Shown piece by piece: positions 1 through 9,048 of a stretch of 41,778 nt of DNA; the stretch's first letter is position 1, and each line of letters begins with the position of its first letter. This DNA is from Paracoccus beibuensis (lineage in GTDB: Bacteria > Pseudomonadota > Alphaproteobacteria > Rhodobacterales > Rhodobacteraceae). The notes beneath the pieces are model-generated. The model was given only the letters and a program-made list of their open reading frames with translations, did no database searches and was not told the origin of the DNA. The stretch is taken from contig NZ_JAOTBD010000033.1 of assembly GCF_026162625.1 (NCBI RefSeq), positions 1 to 41,778 on the forward strand, written 5' to 3'. Position numbers and translations under genes: made by a program.

Positions 1-72
1 GGCCAGATCCAGATGCGGAAGATCGACCGCTGGGAAAACGCTTTCTCAGCCTCTCGAGCCGATGTCTCTTGA
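1..72 (+). CDS. Possible 3' end of a gene cut by the window edge
   Basis: Reading from base 1, 23 codons run open to a TGA at 70-72. The residues (ending ENAFSASRADVS) look like the hydrophilic tail of a protein, but there is too little to assign a family and chance cannot be excluded. Confidence 0.2.
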   Translation, partial: GQIQMRKIDRWENAFSASRADVS

Positions 73-1121
73 CCCCGCGGCCTGACTGGAGCCAACCTCA
101 CATGCCCGGAGCCCGCTGCTCGGCAATTTCCACCACATTCGCGACACGACCAGTAGACTGGCCGCCGGTGTCACCGTCAGACTGGTGGAATGCTGCGGCG
201 GTCAGGCGGCTGTGTATGCGTCGCCGCAAGCCATTCCGACCCCGGTAACAAGACCTGTCACGGGATGTCACGGCTGTTGATCTCTCGCTGCCGCACGGCC
301 GATATGTCGGAGACGCCGGACTTTCTAACGTCGCCGCGCCCGAAGATATCGGATATGGCGGCGCAAGCCGCCGAAAGCGTGCGGCTCGCTTGACGTTCTG
401 GATTGGCTTAACAGTCCGTCAGGGGCGTCCGGTCCCAGATTCGGCGGACGCTAGAAGGCGCAGAAAGCCCTTGCCAGATGTCGCTGTTGGCAGAGGATAC
501 GCTGACGGCCACGACAGAGGCGGAAGGATCGGCCTGCGCCGACGCGAAGCGCAACGCCTATATCCGACCGACCGCGCCCGCTATGAAGCTGATGATCGTC
601 GGCTGGTGATATTCCGGGCGTTTCTGGATTGGCCGTGGAGGACGCGACGTCCAAGGGACATACGCGGGGTCGCGAAGAAGACAGGGTATCCGAGTAACGC
701 GCCGCAGCCGCCATCAATATCGCGGGCAGCGCATTCATGGGTCGCATCGGCCCATATTCATCTGCCCGGGCTGTCCGCAAGAAGGCGCCATTGCGAAGAT
801 CCGGCCAACGGATGCCGAAGCGGAGACTGTCGGCCAGGAAGGGTTTCGCTGCTGCGCCCATTGCGGATGGCGCCGAAGGCCTCGATCGCAGTCTGGAGCA
901 GGACGATGCGTTCCTGAGGTCGGGACCAGATTGTTTGGCTCTCGCCGAAATCGGCGGGCATCCCATCTGCGATCAGCAGCTCGGTTGCTGGCTGACGGTG
1001 CGACGAGTCGCAACATCCCGCACGGTACTCCGCCGGCGGTTGTCTAGAGGTCCTGTACAGGCCCGATGTCGGTGGCAGGCGGTCGCGGACTGTCGATCCC
1101 GCTCGATATGGCCGGCATATG
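73..1121. other. Gene-poor stretch with no recognisable gene
   Basis: About 1 kb downstream of the merR-type gene. Several open frames exist on both strands, but none has a convincing start with a ribosome binding site and none translates into a family I recognise. Arg/Pro/Ser-rich translations suggest they are chance frames in GC-rich DNA. It may be decayed sequence next to a former mobile-element junction; I see no inverted repeats that prove this. Confidence 0.5.
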
Positions 1122-1547
1122 TCAAACTTCCCCATGATCCGAGTGAAGGCAGTTTTGGTGGTCGCTGAGAACCTCGATGACCTTGCAGTCCGAGATCGTG
1201 CCGCAGGCGCATTGATCCAGCATGCGCTCCAGCTCTTGCTGCAAAGCCTGGAGGCGGATGATGCGGTCGCGGACCGAGACGAGCTGGCGCTTGGCGATGA
1301 CGTCTGCGGCAGCGCAGGACATTTCCGGTCGGTCCGAAAGGCTGAGAAGTTCCCGGATGCAATCGAGCGGAAATCCAAGCTCGCGGGCATGGCGGATGAA
1401 GGCAAGCCTTTCCTGCGCCTTCAGGTCATAAAGCCGCTGATTGCCTGCGCTCCGGTCCGCCTCTGGCAAAAGGCCGATGCTCTCGTAATAGCGGATCGTC
1501 GGCACCTTGACGCCGGTGGTCCCGCTCAGTTTTCCGATGCTCAGCAT
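1122..1547 (-). CDS. MerR-family heavy-metal-responsive regulator (CadR/PbrR/ZntR type)
   Basis: Transcriptional activator that bends the divergent ATPase promoter when it binds a thiophilic divalent metal. The 141-residue protein begins with the MerR winged helix-turn-helix (residues 2-68, with TIRYYESIGLL and GNQRLY), then the long dimerisation helix (about 75-112), then a metal loop. Visible ligands are C78, C113, C115 and C121, plus a Cys/His-rich tail (H130, C133, H135, H138). The C78/C113/C121 set matches CadR/PbrR-like regulators better than CueR. ATG at 1547 is preceded by AAGGGG about 8 nt upstream. It is divergent from the ATPase at 1626, and the shared operator at 1558-1588 starts only 10 nt before this start codon, so autoregulation is likely. 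Zn, Cd or Pb is inferred from the partner gene; which one dominates cannot be read from sequence. Confidence 0.9.
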   Translation of the reverse strand: MLSIGKLSGTTGVKVPTIRYYESIGLLPEADRSAGNQRLYDLKAQERLAFIRHARELGFPLDCIRELLSLSDRPEMSCAAADVIAKRQLVSVRDRIIRLQALQQELERMLDQCACGTISDCKVIEVLSDHQNCLHSDHGEV

Positions 1548-1557
1548 GAGAAACCCC

Positions 1558-1588
1558 TTGAACCTCTAGTTGCTAGAGATCCTATCTT
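1558..1588 (+). promoter_or_regulatory. MerR-type promoter/operator of the metal ATPase
   Basis: TTGAAC (-35, 1558-1563) and TATCTT (-10, 1583-1588) are separated by exactly 19 bp, the over-long spacer diagnostic of MerR-activated promoters. Centred in the spacer is a perfect inverted repeat CTCTAG-TTG-CTAGAG (1564-1578). It drives the ATPase starting at 1626 and overlaps the control region of the divergent regulator. Confidence 0.9.
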
Positions 1589-1625
1589 CCTGGCTGAGTA
1601 AAGGAAAGGCTTGGCGGGAAGCGAC

Positions 1626-3863
1626 ATGACAGGCGAGACAACGGAACGGCGGGAATGGACGGTCACGGGGATGGACTGCGCAGCCTGCACCACGAAGGTG
1701 GTGCGGGCCGTCGAGCGGCTGCCGGGCGTCAGCGAGGTCAGGGTTGCGCTGATGACGGAACGGCTGTCGCTGAACCTCATGCCGGACATCACGCAGCCCG
1801 AGGCCATCGAGGGTACGGTACGGAAGCTGGGCTTCGGGATTGCGCCGATGGGGCAGGCGGCCCCGCGCAAGAAGGTCTTCGTGCTGCCGGGTGCGGCACC
1901 GACCCCGGCGGCAGCGGATGGCGAACACGAACATCCTGATCCGGCGTCGGGCGATGACCCTGCTGCACCTGCAGCGCGGGACAGATCGTGGCATCAGACG
2001 GCGAAGGGGCGGCTTGTCAGTCTGACGGGCGCGCTGCTTGCCATCGCGTGGCTCATCGAGTTGATGACCACTGGCGAGGCCGGATACTGGTCCTTCGTCG
2101 CCGCGTGCCTGATCGGCGTGGCGCCATTGGCGAAGCGGGCCATCGAGACCCTTCGCATGGGCCAGCCCTTCACGATCGAAGGGCTGATGACCATCGCTGC
2201 CGGCGGCGCGCTGCTGATCGGCGCCGCAGAGGAAGCCGCGCTGGTCGTCTTCCTCTTCGCGGTCGGAGAGGTGCTGGAGGGCGTCGCGGTCGGGAAGGCC
2301 CGGCAAGGCATCCGAGCGCTGGCGGACCTGGTCCCCAAGACCGCGCTGCTGGAAATCGGGAAGGGTACCCGGACCATCCCGGCCGCATCGCTGCAGATCG
2401 GGCACGTTGTCCGCGTGCGCCCCGGCGACCGCATCCCTGCGGACGGGGAGATCCTCGAGGGCACGAGCGGCATCGACGAAAGCCCCGTGACCGGAGAGAG
2501 CATCCCGCGAAACAGAGGCGTCGGGGAGCCGGTCTTCGCAGGCTCCATCAACACCGAGGCTGCCCTGCGGATCAGCGTCACCAAGGAGCCGAGCGACAAC
2601 ACCATCGCCCGTATCATCCGGCTGGTGGAAGAGGCCGAAGAGGCCCGCGCGCCCACCGAACGGTTCATCGACCGGTTCTCGGGCATCTACATGCCTGCCA
2701 TCATTGCCCTGTCGGCGCTGGTTATTTCTGTTCCGCCGCTGGTTTTCGATCAGGACTGGACCACCTGGATCTATCGTGGGCTGGCGCTGCTGCTGATCGG
2801 CTGTCCCTGCGCGCTGGTGATCTCGGTCCCGGCCTCCATCGCCTCGGCGCTTTCGGCGGGGGCAAGGCGCGGGCTTCTGATGAAGGGCGGTGCCGTCATC
2901 GAGGCGGCGGCGAAAGTCACCCATGTCGCCTTCGACAAGACGGGCACGCTGACGCGCGGCGTGCCGGTGGTGATCGATCTTCTGCCCGCTGCGGGCGTCG
3001 AGCAGGAGGAGCTTCTGGCCGTCGCCGCCGGGGTGGAGGGCGGTTCAAGCCATCCTCTGGCGCAGGCGATCCTGCGCCGTGCAGAGGCCGCCGCCGTGCC
3101 GGTGCCAGAGGTGCGTGCTGCGCGTGCGCTGCCCGGACGCGGCGTCGAGGCCATCGTGGACGGGGAACCCGCATGGGTTGCCTCACCCTCGTATGCCGCG
3201 GAAGCCGGCGGCCTTGCCGGGACGGATCTGCCTCAAGCGACTGCGCTCGAGAATGAGGGAAAGACGGTCGTGGCAGTGTTCCGCACGGGCCGACCACTGG
3301 GGTTGATCGCGCTGCGGGATGAACCGCGCGACGATGCCGACGCGGCGATCCGGCAGCTGAGCGCGATGGGCATCGGTGCGACGATGCTGACGGGCGACAA
3401 CCCCCGCACGGCCGCCGCCATCGCCGGAGGTCTCGGGTTCGACTTCAGGGCGGGCATGATGCCCGAGGACAAGCTGGCTGCGATCCGCGATTTGAACCGC
3501 GCCGGCAGCGTGATGATGATCGGCGACGGCATCAACGACGCCCCCGCGCTGAAAGAGGCGCGGATCGGCATCGCGATGGGATCGGGCACCGACGTCGCGC
3601 TGGAAACCGCCGATGGCGCGATCCTGCGGGACCGGGTGTCCGACGTGCCCGCGCTGATCCGGCTTGCGCGGGCGACAATGGCGAACATCCGCCAGAACGT
3701 GGCGCTGGCGCTTGGGCTGAAGGCGGTCTTCCTGGTGACGACCATTTTCGGCATCACCGGCCTCTGGATCGCCATCCTGGCCGATACCGGCGCGACGGTT
3801 CTGGTGACGTTGAACGCCCTTCGCCTGCTGCGTTACAACCCCACCGGGCCGCAAGTCCGTTGA
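1626..3863 (+). CDS. zntA: ZntA-type P1B-2 heavy-metal-translocating P-type ATPase
   Basis: Inner-membrane ATPase exporting Zn2+/Cd2+/Pb2+ to the periplasm. From ATG 1626 (745 aa): an N-terminal HMA domain with MDCAAC (C18/C21), a His/Asp linker (EHEHPD, about 100-105), TGES at 289-292 (actuator), the membrane CPC at 393-395, the phosphorylation motif DKTGTLT (D437), SSHP (H476-P477), the MLTGDN hinge, and GDGIND (from 633). K699 and D720 in the last two membrane helices have the same 21-residue spacing as K693/D714 of E. coli ZntA, which marks the Zn/Cd/Pb subgroup rather than Cu. A TTG at 1611 could add five residues, but the ATG with GGGAAG upstream is more likely. It is induced through the MerR-type promoter at 1558-1588. 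Confidence 0.95.
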   Translation: MTGETTERREWTVTGMDCAACTTKVVRAVERLPGVSEVRVALMTERLSLNLMPDITQPEAIEGTVRKLGFGIAPMGQAAPRKKVFVLPGAAPTPAAADGEHEHPDPASGDDPAAPAARDRSWHQTAKGRLVSLTGALLAIAWLIELMTTGEAGYWSFVAACLIGVAPLAKRAIETLRMGQPFTIEGLMTIAAGGALLIGAAEEAALVVFLFAVGEVLEGVAVGKARQGIRALADLVPKTALLEIGKGTRTIPAASLQIGHVVRVRPGDRIPADGEILEGTSGIDESPVTGESIPRNRGVGEPVFAGSINTEAALRISVTKEPSDNTIARIIRLVEEAEEARAPTERFIDRFSGIYMPAIIALSALVISVPPLVFDQDWTTWIYRGLALLLIGCPCALVISVPASIASALSAGARRGLLMKGGAVIEAAAKVTHVAFDKTGTLTRGVPVVIDLLPAAGVEQEELLAVAAGVEGGSSHPLAQAILRRAEAAAVPVPEVRAARALPGRGVEAIVDGEPAWVASPSYAAEAGGLAGTDLPQATALENEGKTVVAVFRTGRPLGLIALRDEPRDDADAAIRQLSAMGIGATMLTGDNPRTAAAIAGGLGFDFRAGMMPEDKLAAIRDLNRAGSVMMIGDGINDAPALKEARIGIAMGSGTDVALETADGAILRDRVSDVPALIRLARATMANIRQNVALALGLKAVFLVTTIFGITGLWIAILADTGATVLVTLNALRLLRYNPTGPQVR

Positions 3864-3920
3864 TGCCATGCCTCTGAAACGGCCGAGGGCTTGGCGGGGT
3901 GCCTTCGCAGCGCCGGATCG

Positions 3921-5282
3921 TCAGGATTGGCACCGTGGGTTCGGACTGGTCCGGCGCGTGCGCCCGATGTCGACGGCAAGGAAGAGGCCCAGACTGATGC
4001 CCAGCACCGGCAGCGCCCAGCCTGCAAGGCAGGCCAGCGCTACGCAAGTCAGGCGCGTCCTGACCGGTAGCCGCGTCCAGCCGGACGTCAGCGTCTCTGG
4101 AACAGCCGGTCTGCGCTGCCACCAGAGGAGATAGCCGTAGGCGATCGTCACCATCAGCGCGACAGCAATGGCCGCCATCAGGATCTGGTTCGGCAGTCCG
4201 AACAGCACGCCCATGTGCAGGTCGATCCCCCAGCGGATCAGCTTCGGCACCAGGGTGAAGCTGTCAAAGTTGGCGCGGTCGGTGGTGGCGAAGGTGGCGG
4301 GGTCAAGTGCGACCGTGTCCACCTGCGTCGGCCAGCGGCGATCGTATTCGCGCACGGCCCAGGCCTGTTCCGGCTTGGGCAACCGTATCTCCATGAAAGG
4401 TGAGTCGATCCCCGCGGCACGGGCGGCCGCCGCGACGGCGTCCAGATCCCACATGCGATCCTCTCGGACCGTCAGGTCGGCCGCCTCATGATGTCCGTGT
4501 CGATGCGGGGCTGTCTGGTTGCCCATGTCCAGCGACAGGCTGACGGACGGCGTCACCAGGCCGAGCGCGCCGCGCAGGCTGTCGATGCGGGCACCTGCCG
4601 CCTGCGACCAGGTCAGGCCGGTCACCGACAGGAACAGCATGCCGGCCGCCGTCGCGATGCCGATCGTCGCGTGGATCCAGCGCCGCCGCTGTGCCCCCGG
4701 CATGTCGGCAACCCGGCGCCGCCGCCGCGGACCGGTTGCCCAGATCACGACGCCACCCAGCACCACAACCCAGAGCCAGGACGCCGCAAGCTCGCTGTAG
4801 TAGCGACCCCAGTCGCCCAGCATCAGGTTCCTGTGCAGGTGGTCCAGCGCCATCCGGAAGGGCAGGATGCCGCTTGTGCCATAGGTGCTCAAGTCGCCCT
4901 TGATGGCGAGCGTGGCGGGATCGACGAAGACCGTCCGGTTCTCGGACGGCCCGAGGTTCGGATCAGAGAAAAGCACGCGCGTCGTATCCCCCATCGCGGG
5001 TGCAGGGCGGACGGCCGAGACGTAAAGCGCGCCGTCCAGATAGGCGCGAGCAGCCCCGGCCTGCGCCGCCAGCGGCTGCGCGGGATCGACGCTTTCGGTA
5101 AAGAGCGCGTCGGCATACAGACGTTGTTCGATCTGTGGTGTCAGGACATAGAGCAGCCCGCTGAAGGCGGCGACGAAGATGAACGGTCCGACGAACAAGC
5201 CGGTATAGAAGTGCAGCCGGATCAGGAAAAGACGCAATGCGGTCGTTGCCGTCCTGCCGGACGGCGGGCGAGCGACGCTCAT
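3921..5282 (-). CDS. PepSY-associated membrane protein (PiuB/COG3182 type)
   Basis: A 453-residue inner-membrane protein of the PepSY_TM family, often iron- or metal-linked and thought to act in periplasmic metallophore handling or reduction; no reaction is proven for the family. A first helix at about 27-48 (HFYTGLFVGPFIF...) is followed by a large periplasmic part, then further hydrophobic segments (LAASWLWVVVLGGVVIWATG, the ATIGIATAAG region, the QILMAAIAVALM region, and a C-terminal helix pair). Conserved-looking histidines near membrane edges (HFYTG, DHLHRN, DLHMG) could bind haem or metal. The ATG at 5282 has no strong Shine-Dalgarno. It lies 56 bp downstream of the DUF2946-like gene in the same direction, probably co-transcribed, and is convergent with zntA. 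Confidence 0.8.
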   Translation of the reverse strand: MSVARPPSGRTATTALRLFLIRLHFYTGLFVGPFIFVAAFSGLLYVLTPQIEQRLYADALFTESVDPAQPLAAQAGAARAYLDGALYVSAVRPAPAMGDTTRVLFSDPNLGPSENRTVFVDPATLAIKGDLSTYGTSGILPFRMALDHLHRNLMLGDWGRYYSELAASWLWVVVLGGVVIWATGPRRRRRVADMPGAQRRRWIHATIGIATAAGMLFLSVTGLTWSQAAGARIDSLRGALGLVTPSVSLSLDMGNQTAPHRHGHHEAADLTVREDRMWDLDAVAAAARAAGIDSPFMEIRLPKPEQAWAVREYDRRWPTQVDTVALDPATFATTDRANFDSFTLVPKLIRWGIDLHMGVLFGLPNQILMAAIAVALMVTIAYGYLLWWQRRPAVPETLTSGWTRLPVRTRLTCVALACLAGWALPVLGISLGLFLAVDIGRTRRTSPNPRCQS

Positions 5283-5338
5283 GGAAGATCACCTGTCTGA
5301 AGGCGCCGCGAAGGGCGCAGGGAAGCCGTGAAAGAGGA

Positions 5339-5707
5339 TCAGCCTTCGCGGGCAGGTGGTCCGCGCAGCGGTGTGGCAGGGTTCTTCGGGCGCAGGCCCG
5401 CGCGCCTGACCTGGGGGAGGATTATGCTGGCCAGAACCCGCCGTTCGATCGCGATCGGGGGAGGGTCGGCCGAGGGTAGATCAGTTCCGGCCACCAGGTG
5501 ACAGAGCGCGCAATGTAACACCTGCTCGTGTCCGTCCTGATCGTGACGGCACAGGTCCGCCACGGATCCTCCTGACAGAAGAAACGCTTCCAGCCGCACT
5601 TCGCCTGCGGACGGCACACCGCGCACCGCAGTTGCCGAAGCAAAGGCGACACCGACCATTGCCAGCACCAGCAGGCAAAGCATGCGGAGGGGGATCGGGC
5701 GGCTCAT
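5339..5707 (-). CDS. Small DUF2946-like secreted/membrane-anchored protein with HCALCH motif
   Basis: 122 residues. It starts with a signal peptide or anchor helix (LRMLCLLVLAMVGVAFASATA, about 7-27), followed by a periplasmic domain containing CRH...HCALCH, a CXXC-plus-histidine pattern typical of DUF2946-type proteins found beside TonB-dependent metal/metallophore uptake and PepSY genes. The spacing (Cys, His and a paired CxxC) suggests metal binding. It is the likely first gene of a two-gene unit with the PepSY protein 56 bp downstream. Family assignment is by motif and context, without alignment, so confidence is moderate. Confidence 0.6.
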   Translation of the reverse strand: MSRPIPLRMLCLLVLAMVGVAFASATAVRGVPSAGEVRLEAFLLSGGSVADLCRHDQDGHEQVLHCALCHLVAGTDLPSADPPPIAIERRVLASIILPQVRRAGLRPKNPATPLRGPPAREG

Positions 5708-6061
5708 GCCGGCTTATCCGCATGATCCCGAACTTACGCAAGTCGCATATTCGCGGCATTGTGGCCGGCGCAGCGCACCGCAGTCCTGAACGAAAGGTCC
5801 GGGTCGTGCCATCACTGGTACGTTGCGTCGGATTGATCCATCGTCTCACGTTCCGGACCTGAAGGCTTCGGAAAGCCGGCGCTTTTGGTCGTGCCGACCA
5901 ACATCTCCATGGCGATGGACAGCGGGAACTCCAGCATGATGCCGGAAGTATGGTTTTGCAACCTGTTCCCCGAGCGGTGGCATCTAAAATGGCAGATCTT
6001 GAATATCGTGGCTAGGAATGCGTGACATTTTCAGCGAAGGGCAAGCCGCATCTGCGCTGCG
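5708..6061. other. Intergenic stretch between the B12 importer and the DUF2946/PepSY pair
   Basis: About 350 bp. It must hold the promoter of the DUF2946-like gene (minus strand) and the 3' end of the importer transcript. I see no T-tailed hairpin and no clear Fur, Irr or Zur box; a weak imperfect dyad around 5738-5760 is not convincing. No gene is supported. Confidence 0.4.
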
Positions 6062-6826
6062 TCAGCCGATGGGCTGGAACCGCATCAGGCGGCTGCCATC
6101 GTGGGAATCGATCAGGACAGTCGCCTGCACGCCGAAGACGCGCGCCAGGATGTCGGCCCGCAGAACCTCTTCCGGCGGGCCGATTGCCGTCAGGACACCA
6201 TGCTGCAGCACCGCCAGGCGGTCGCAGCGCATCGCCTGGTTCAGGTCGTGCAGCGCGATCACCGTCGAAAGGCCAAGATCCGCAACCAGGTCCAGAACCT
6301 CCAGCTGGTGGCGGATGTCCAGATGGTTCGTCGGTTCGTCCAGCAGCAGGATCTGCGGGTTCTGGGCAAGCGCACGAGCGATGTGGGCACGCTGGCGCTC
6401 TCCGCCGGACAGGGTTGACCAGTCCCGGTCGCCAAGATGGGCCAGGTCCACGCGGGCAAGTGCGCGCGCGACATGCGCCTCATCGGCGTCGGACCACGGC
6501 CGAAGGGCATCAAGCCAAGGCGTGCGCCCCAGTCGGACGGCGTCGCGGACCGTGATGCGGTCCGCCGTCTCGGCGTTTTGCGCGACAAGCGCGATGCGGC
6601 GCGCGATCTGCCGCCGCGGCATCTGGTCCAGTCGCCGACCGTCCAGCGTCACCTGGCCGCTGTCAGGTCGCACCAGCCCCGCCAGCAGCCGAAGAAGCGT
6701 CGACTTGCCTGACCCGTTGGGCCCGATCAGGCCGAGGATCTCGGCCGGTGCAAGCGTCAGGTCGATGCCGTCGAGCAGGGAGCGTCGCCTGACGCGCAGG
6801 CCAATGTCATGTGCCTGCAAGGTCAC
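6062..6826 (-). CDS. btuD: ABC importer ATPase, BtuD/FecE type
   Basis: Cytoplasmic ATPase powering corrinoid (cobalamin) uptake, by operon context. 254 residues from a GTG at 6826: Walker A GPNGSGKST (35-43), Q-loop near VAQN (81-84), signature LSGGERQ (139-145), Walker B LLLDEPTNHLD (about 160-170), H-loop ALHD (H193). The GTG start overlaps the permease stop by 4 nt (GTGA), so translation is probably coupled. The reading frame stays open upstream without a start in the right context, so the overlap decides the start. The FecE/BtuD/FhuC branch is clear. Substrate choice rests on the riboswitch 2.2 kb upstream, not on this protein; a ferric-siderophore or haem role is the alternative. Confidence 0.85.
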   Translation of the reverse strand: MTLQAHDIGLRVRRRSLLDGIDLTLAPAEILGLIGPNGSGKSTLLRLLAGLVRPDSGQVTLDGRRLDQMPRRQIARRIALVAQNAETADRITVRDAVRLGRTPWLDALRPWSDADEAHVARALARVDLAHLGDRDWSTLSGGERQRAHIARALAQNPQILLLDEPTNHLDIRHQLEVLDLVADLGLSTVIALHDLNQAMRCDRLAVLQHGVLTAIGPPEEVLRADILARVFGVQATVLIDSHDGSRLMRFQPIG

Positions 6827-7878
6827 GGCGCGCACCTCGCGCGGACCAGGATGACGGCGAAGGCGGGCGCGCCGATCAGGGCGGTCACCACACCGATCGG
6901 CAGCGTCTGGCCCGGAACCAGAATTCGCGCGACGACGTCTGCCACGATCAGGAACACCATGCCGATCAACGCCGTCACCGGCACCAGCCGCGCGTGTCGG
7001 CTGCCGACAAGAAACCGCGCCGCGTGAGGAACGACCAGACCGACAAAGCCGATGGCGCCTGTGATCGAGACCATCACGGCGGTCGCGGCGGCCGTGGCCA
7101 GGACCAGCGCCGCCTGCACTCGCCCTACCGGCACGCCAAGCGAGGCCGCTGACTGCGTCCCGAAGGTGAACGCGTCCAGCGCCCGTACATGCCAGAATGC
7201 CGTGCCCACCGCGATGACCACGGCCGTCAGTGCCAGACCGACATCCTCCCACCGGACACCCGAGAGGTTCCCCAGCAGCCAGAACATGATGCCGCGGGCC
7301 TGTTCGGCATTGGCGGAACGCGCGATGATGAAGCTGGTCAAGGCATTGAACAGCTGCGACCCGGCGATTCCTGCCAGAACGATCTGCGCCGCGCCACGTG
7401 CGCTTGTGCCGCCGCCGGACAGCCGCGCCAACCCGACCACAAGACCGAACGCCGCCAGCGCGCCAAGCAGCGCGCCAGCGGACATGGGAACAAGACCCCC
7501 GCCCAGCCCGGCAATAACGACCAGCACCGCGCCGGTCGAGGCCCCGGCGGAAATGCCCAGCAGGTACGGGTCGGCCAGTGCGTTGCGCAGCAAGGTCTGC
7601 AGAACCAGCCCCGAAATCGCCAACCCGGCCCCGCAGGCCCCTGCGACCAGCGCGCGCGGCAGGCGATAGGACCAGATGATCCCTTGGTCGATCGGGTCCA
7701 GCGCATAGCCTGCGCCCAGGATCTGGTTCGCCAGCGCCTGCCACACGGTACTCAGCGGGATCGGTGTCTCGCCCATGGCAGCGCCCAGCAGCGGCGCCGC
7801 CACGATCAGCAGCGGCACCCACAACCATGGCGGGGCCCGCAGCCGGCGCGCCGCGTGCACCCCGACATCGGCGGTCAT
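6823..7878 (-). CDS. btuC: ABC importer permease, BtuC/FecCD family
   Basis: Polytopic inner-membrane subunit (351 aa, normal for FecCD permeases of about 330-350) with roughly ten hydrophobic segments. Recognisable family blocks are YRLPRALVAGACGAGLAISG, LADPYLLGISAGAS, the GAIGFVGLVVPHAARFLVG loop that contacts the ATPase, and a C-terminal LPIGVVTALIGAPAF. It overlaps the binding-protein gene upstream by 4 nt (ATGA) and the ATPase gene downstream by 4 nt. It forms a BtuC2D2-type transporter with its neighbours. Confidence 0.88.
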   Translation of the reverse strand: MTADVGVHAARRLRAPPWLWVPLLIVAAPLLGAAMGETPIPLSTVWQALANQILGAGYALDPIDQGIIWSYRLPRALVAGACGAGLAISGLVLQTLLRNALADPYLLGISAGASTGAVLVVIAGLGGGLVPMSAGALLGALAAFGLVVGLARLSGGGTSARGAAQIVLAGIAGSQLFNALTSFIIARSANAEQARGIMFWLLGNLSGVRWEDVGLALTAVVIAVGTAFWHVRALDAFTFGTQSAASLGVPVGRVQAALVLATAAATAVMVSITGAIGFVGLVVPHAARFLVGSRHARLVPVTALIGMVFLIVADVVARILVPGQTLPIGVVTALIGAPAFAVILVRARCAP

Positions 7879-8879
7879 CTCGACAGCCCGTTCATGGCAT
7901 CGGCCAGCGCTTCAAGCCCGTCGATCAGGCGGATGCTGGCGTGCATCGCCTCGGCATCAAGGATGACGATGCGGTCCTTCTTCACGGCGGTCATCTGGCT
8001 GGTGACCGGGTCCGATCTCAGGAACCGCAGCTTCTCGTCGACATCGTCGGCGGGGAAGCGGCGGCGGTCCATGCGTGCAATAACCAGAACCGACGGATCG
8101 GCGCGGGCGACCGTTTCCCAGCCCACCGTGGGCCATTCCTCGTCCGAGGTGACGACGTTGCGCAGCCCCAAGCGTTCCAGCATCCAGGCGGGCACGCCCA
8201 TGCCGCCGGCCATGTAGGGGTCGAGCTCCATCTCGGCGGAGGAGAACCATACGGCAGCCGAGGCGTCCGGAATGTTCATGGCGCCAGCCCGTTCGACCAC
8301 GGCCGCCTCGCGCGCCTGAAGATCCGCGATCAGCGCGCTGCCACGGTCCTGCGCATCCATGATGATGGCCATCTGACCGATGCTGTCCCACAGGGTCTGG
8401 ATGTCGAACGGCGCGATCCGGGTGCCGTCAGAACCGACAAGATTGTCCTTGCCGTGACAGTCGGTTGGCATGACATAGGCAGTGATGCCCAGATCGGCGA
8501 ACTGTTCTCGGGTACCGACAGCGCCCTGTGCACCGATCATCCATTCGAACATGGTGGGCACGAAACCGGGCCGCTTGTTCACGACGGACTCGAAGCTGGG
8601 CGTGTTGTCGCTGATCCGTTCGACACCAGCGTCCTGGTCCTGCAGTTCGGGCAGAACAGCGTTGAACCACAACGAGTTTCCTGCCATCCGGTCCGCCTGG
8701 TCGAGCGCGTAGAGGATCTCGGTCGTGGTTTGCCCGATCGAGACGACGTTGTCGGGGCGGGCAGGGAAGATCAGTTGGTGGCCGCAGTTGTCCAGGGTCA
8801 GGGGATATTCGGTCGGTTGCGCCCCGACGGCAGAAGCTGCCGTCAGGGCCAGTAGCGCAGCGAGAATTGGGCCGGTCAT
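7875..8879 (-). CDS. btuF: Periplasmic corrinoid-binding protein of the ABC importer (BtuF/FecB-like)
   Basis: 334 residues with a cleavable signal peptide (MTGPILAALLALTAASAVGA), then two lobes of the PBP helical-backbone type (VVSIGQTTTEILYALDQADRMAG; WPTVGWETVARADPSVLVIA). It captures substrate in the periplasm for the BtuC/BtuD pair downstream. At 334 aa it is longer than E. coli BtuF (about 266), closer to FecB-like proteins. GGAGG lies about 10 nt before the ATG at 8879, and this ATG overlaps the stop of a 41-codon frame (8876-9001). A cobalamin riboswitch upstream (9049-9229) argues for a corrinoid substrate. A cobalamin outer-membrane receptor gene is absent from the window. Confidence 0.8.
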   Translation of the reverse strand: MTGPILAALLALTAASAVGAQPTEYPLTLDNCGHQLIFPARPDNVVSIGQTTTEILYALDQADRMAGNSLWFNAVLPELQDQDAGVERISDNTPSFESVVNKRPGFVPTMFEWMIGAQGAVGTREQFADLGITAYVMPTDCHGKDNLVGSDGTRIAPFDIQTLWDSIGQMAIIMDAQDRGSALIADLQAREAAVVERAGAMNIPDASAAVWFSSAEMELDPYMAGGMGVPAWMLERLGLRNVVTSDEEWPTVGWETVARADPSVLVIARMDRRRFPADDVDEKLRFLRSDPVTSQMTAVKKDRIVILDAEAMHASIRLIDGLEALADAMNGLSR

Positions 8880-9001
8880 CGTGATCGTCCTCCATGACAG
8901 GAATGACGGGAACGAAGAAGGCGCACCAGCGAGATCGGGCGGAACCCGTCATCACGCTGCATCTGGCGGTCATGCTGGACAGGGACCGGACTACGGTTCA
9001 T
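8876..9001 (-). CDS. Possible 41-aa leader peptide overlapping btuF
   Basis: An ATG at 9001 opens a 41-codon frame (MNRSPVPVQHDRQ... ending HGGRSR) whose TGA (8876-8878) overlaps the btuF ATG as ATGA. Its own ATG overlaps the stop of a preceding 15-codon frame in the same way. No family is recognised and it may be fortuitous; the double ATGA arrangement directly after a riboswitch is the reason to list it. Confidence 0.35.
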   Translation of the reverse strand: MNRSPVPVQHDRQMQRDDGFRPISLVRLLRSRHSCHGGRSR

Positions 9002-9045
9002 GCGATCTTTCTCCGGGGCACCCCGCCCGGGTTGGTTTCGGTCAT
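8998..9045 (-). CDS. Possible 15-aa leader peptide at the riboswitch edge
   Basis: MTETNPGGVPRRKIA, ATG at 9043-9045. The only plausible Shine-Dalgarno, AGGAGA, lies within the conserved 3' part of the cobalamin aptamer, a few bases upstream. Its TGA overlaps the next ATG. If translated, ligand binding could directly block its initiation and, through coupling, btuF. Speculative. Confidence 0.3.
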   Translation of the reverse strand: MTETNPGGVPRRKIA

Positions 9046-9048
9046 GAT

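Noticed and set aside
1566..2924. Long minus-strand open frame opposite the metal ATPase
   Set aside because: Low-complexity Arg/Asp/Gly-rich antisense translation; the plus strand has every P-type ATPase motif.
5730..5765. Imperfect dyad resembling a Fur/Irr-type box before the DUF2946-like gene
   Set aside because: Symmetry is poor and no consensus core is present.
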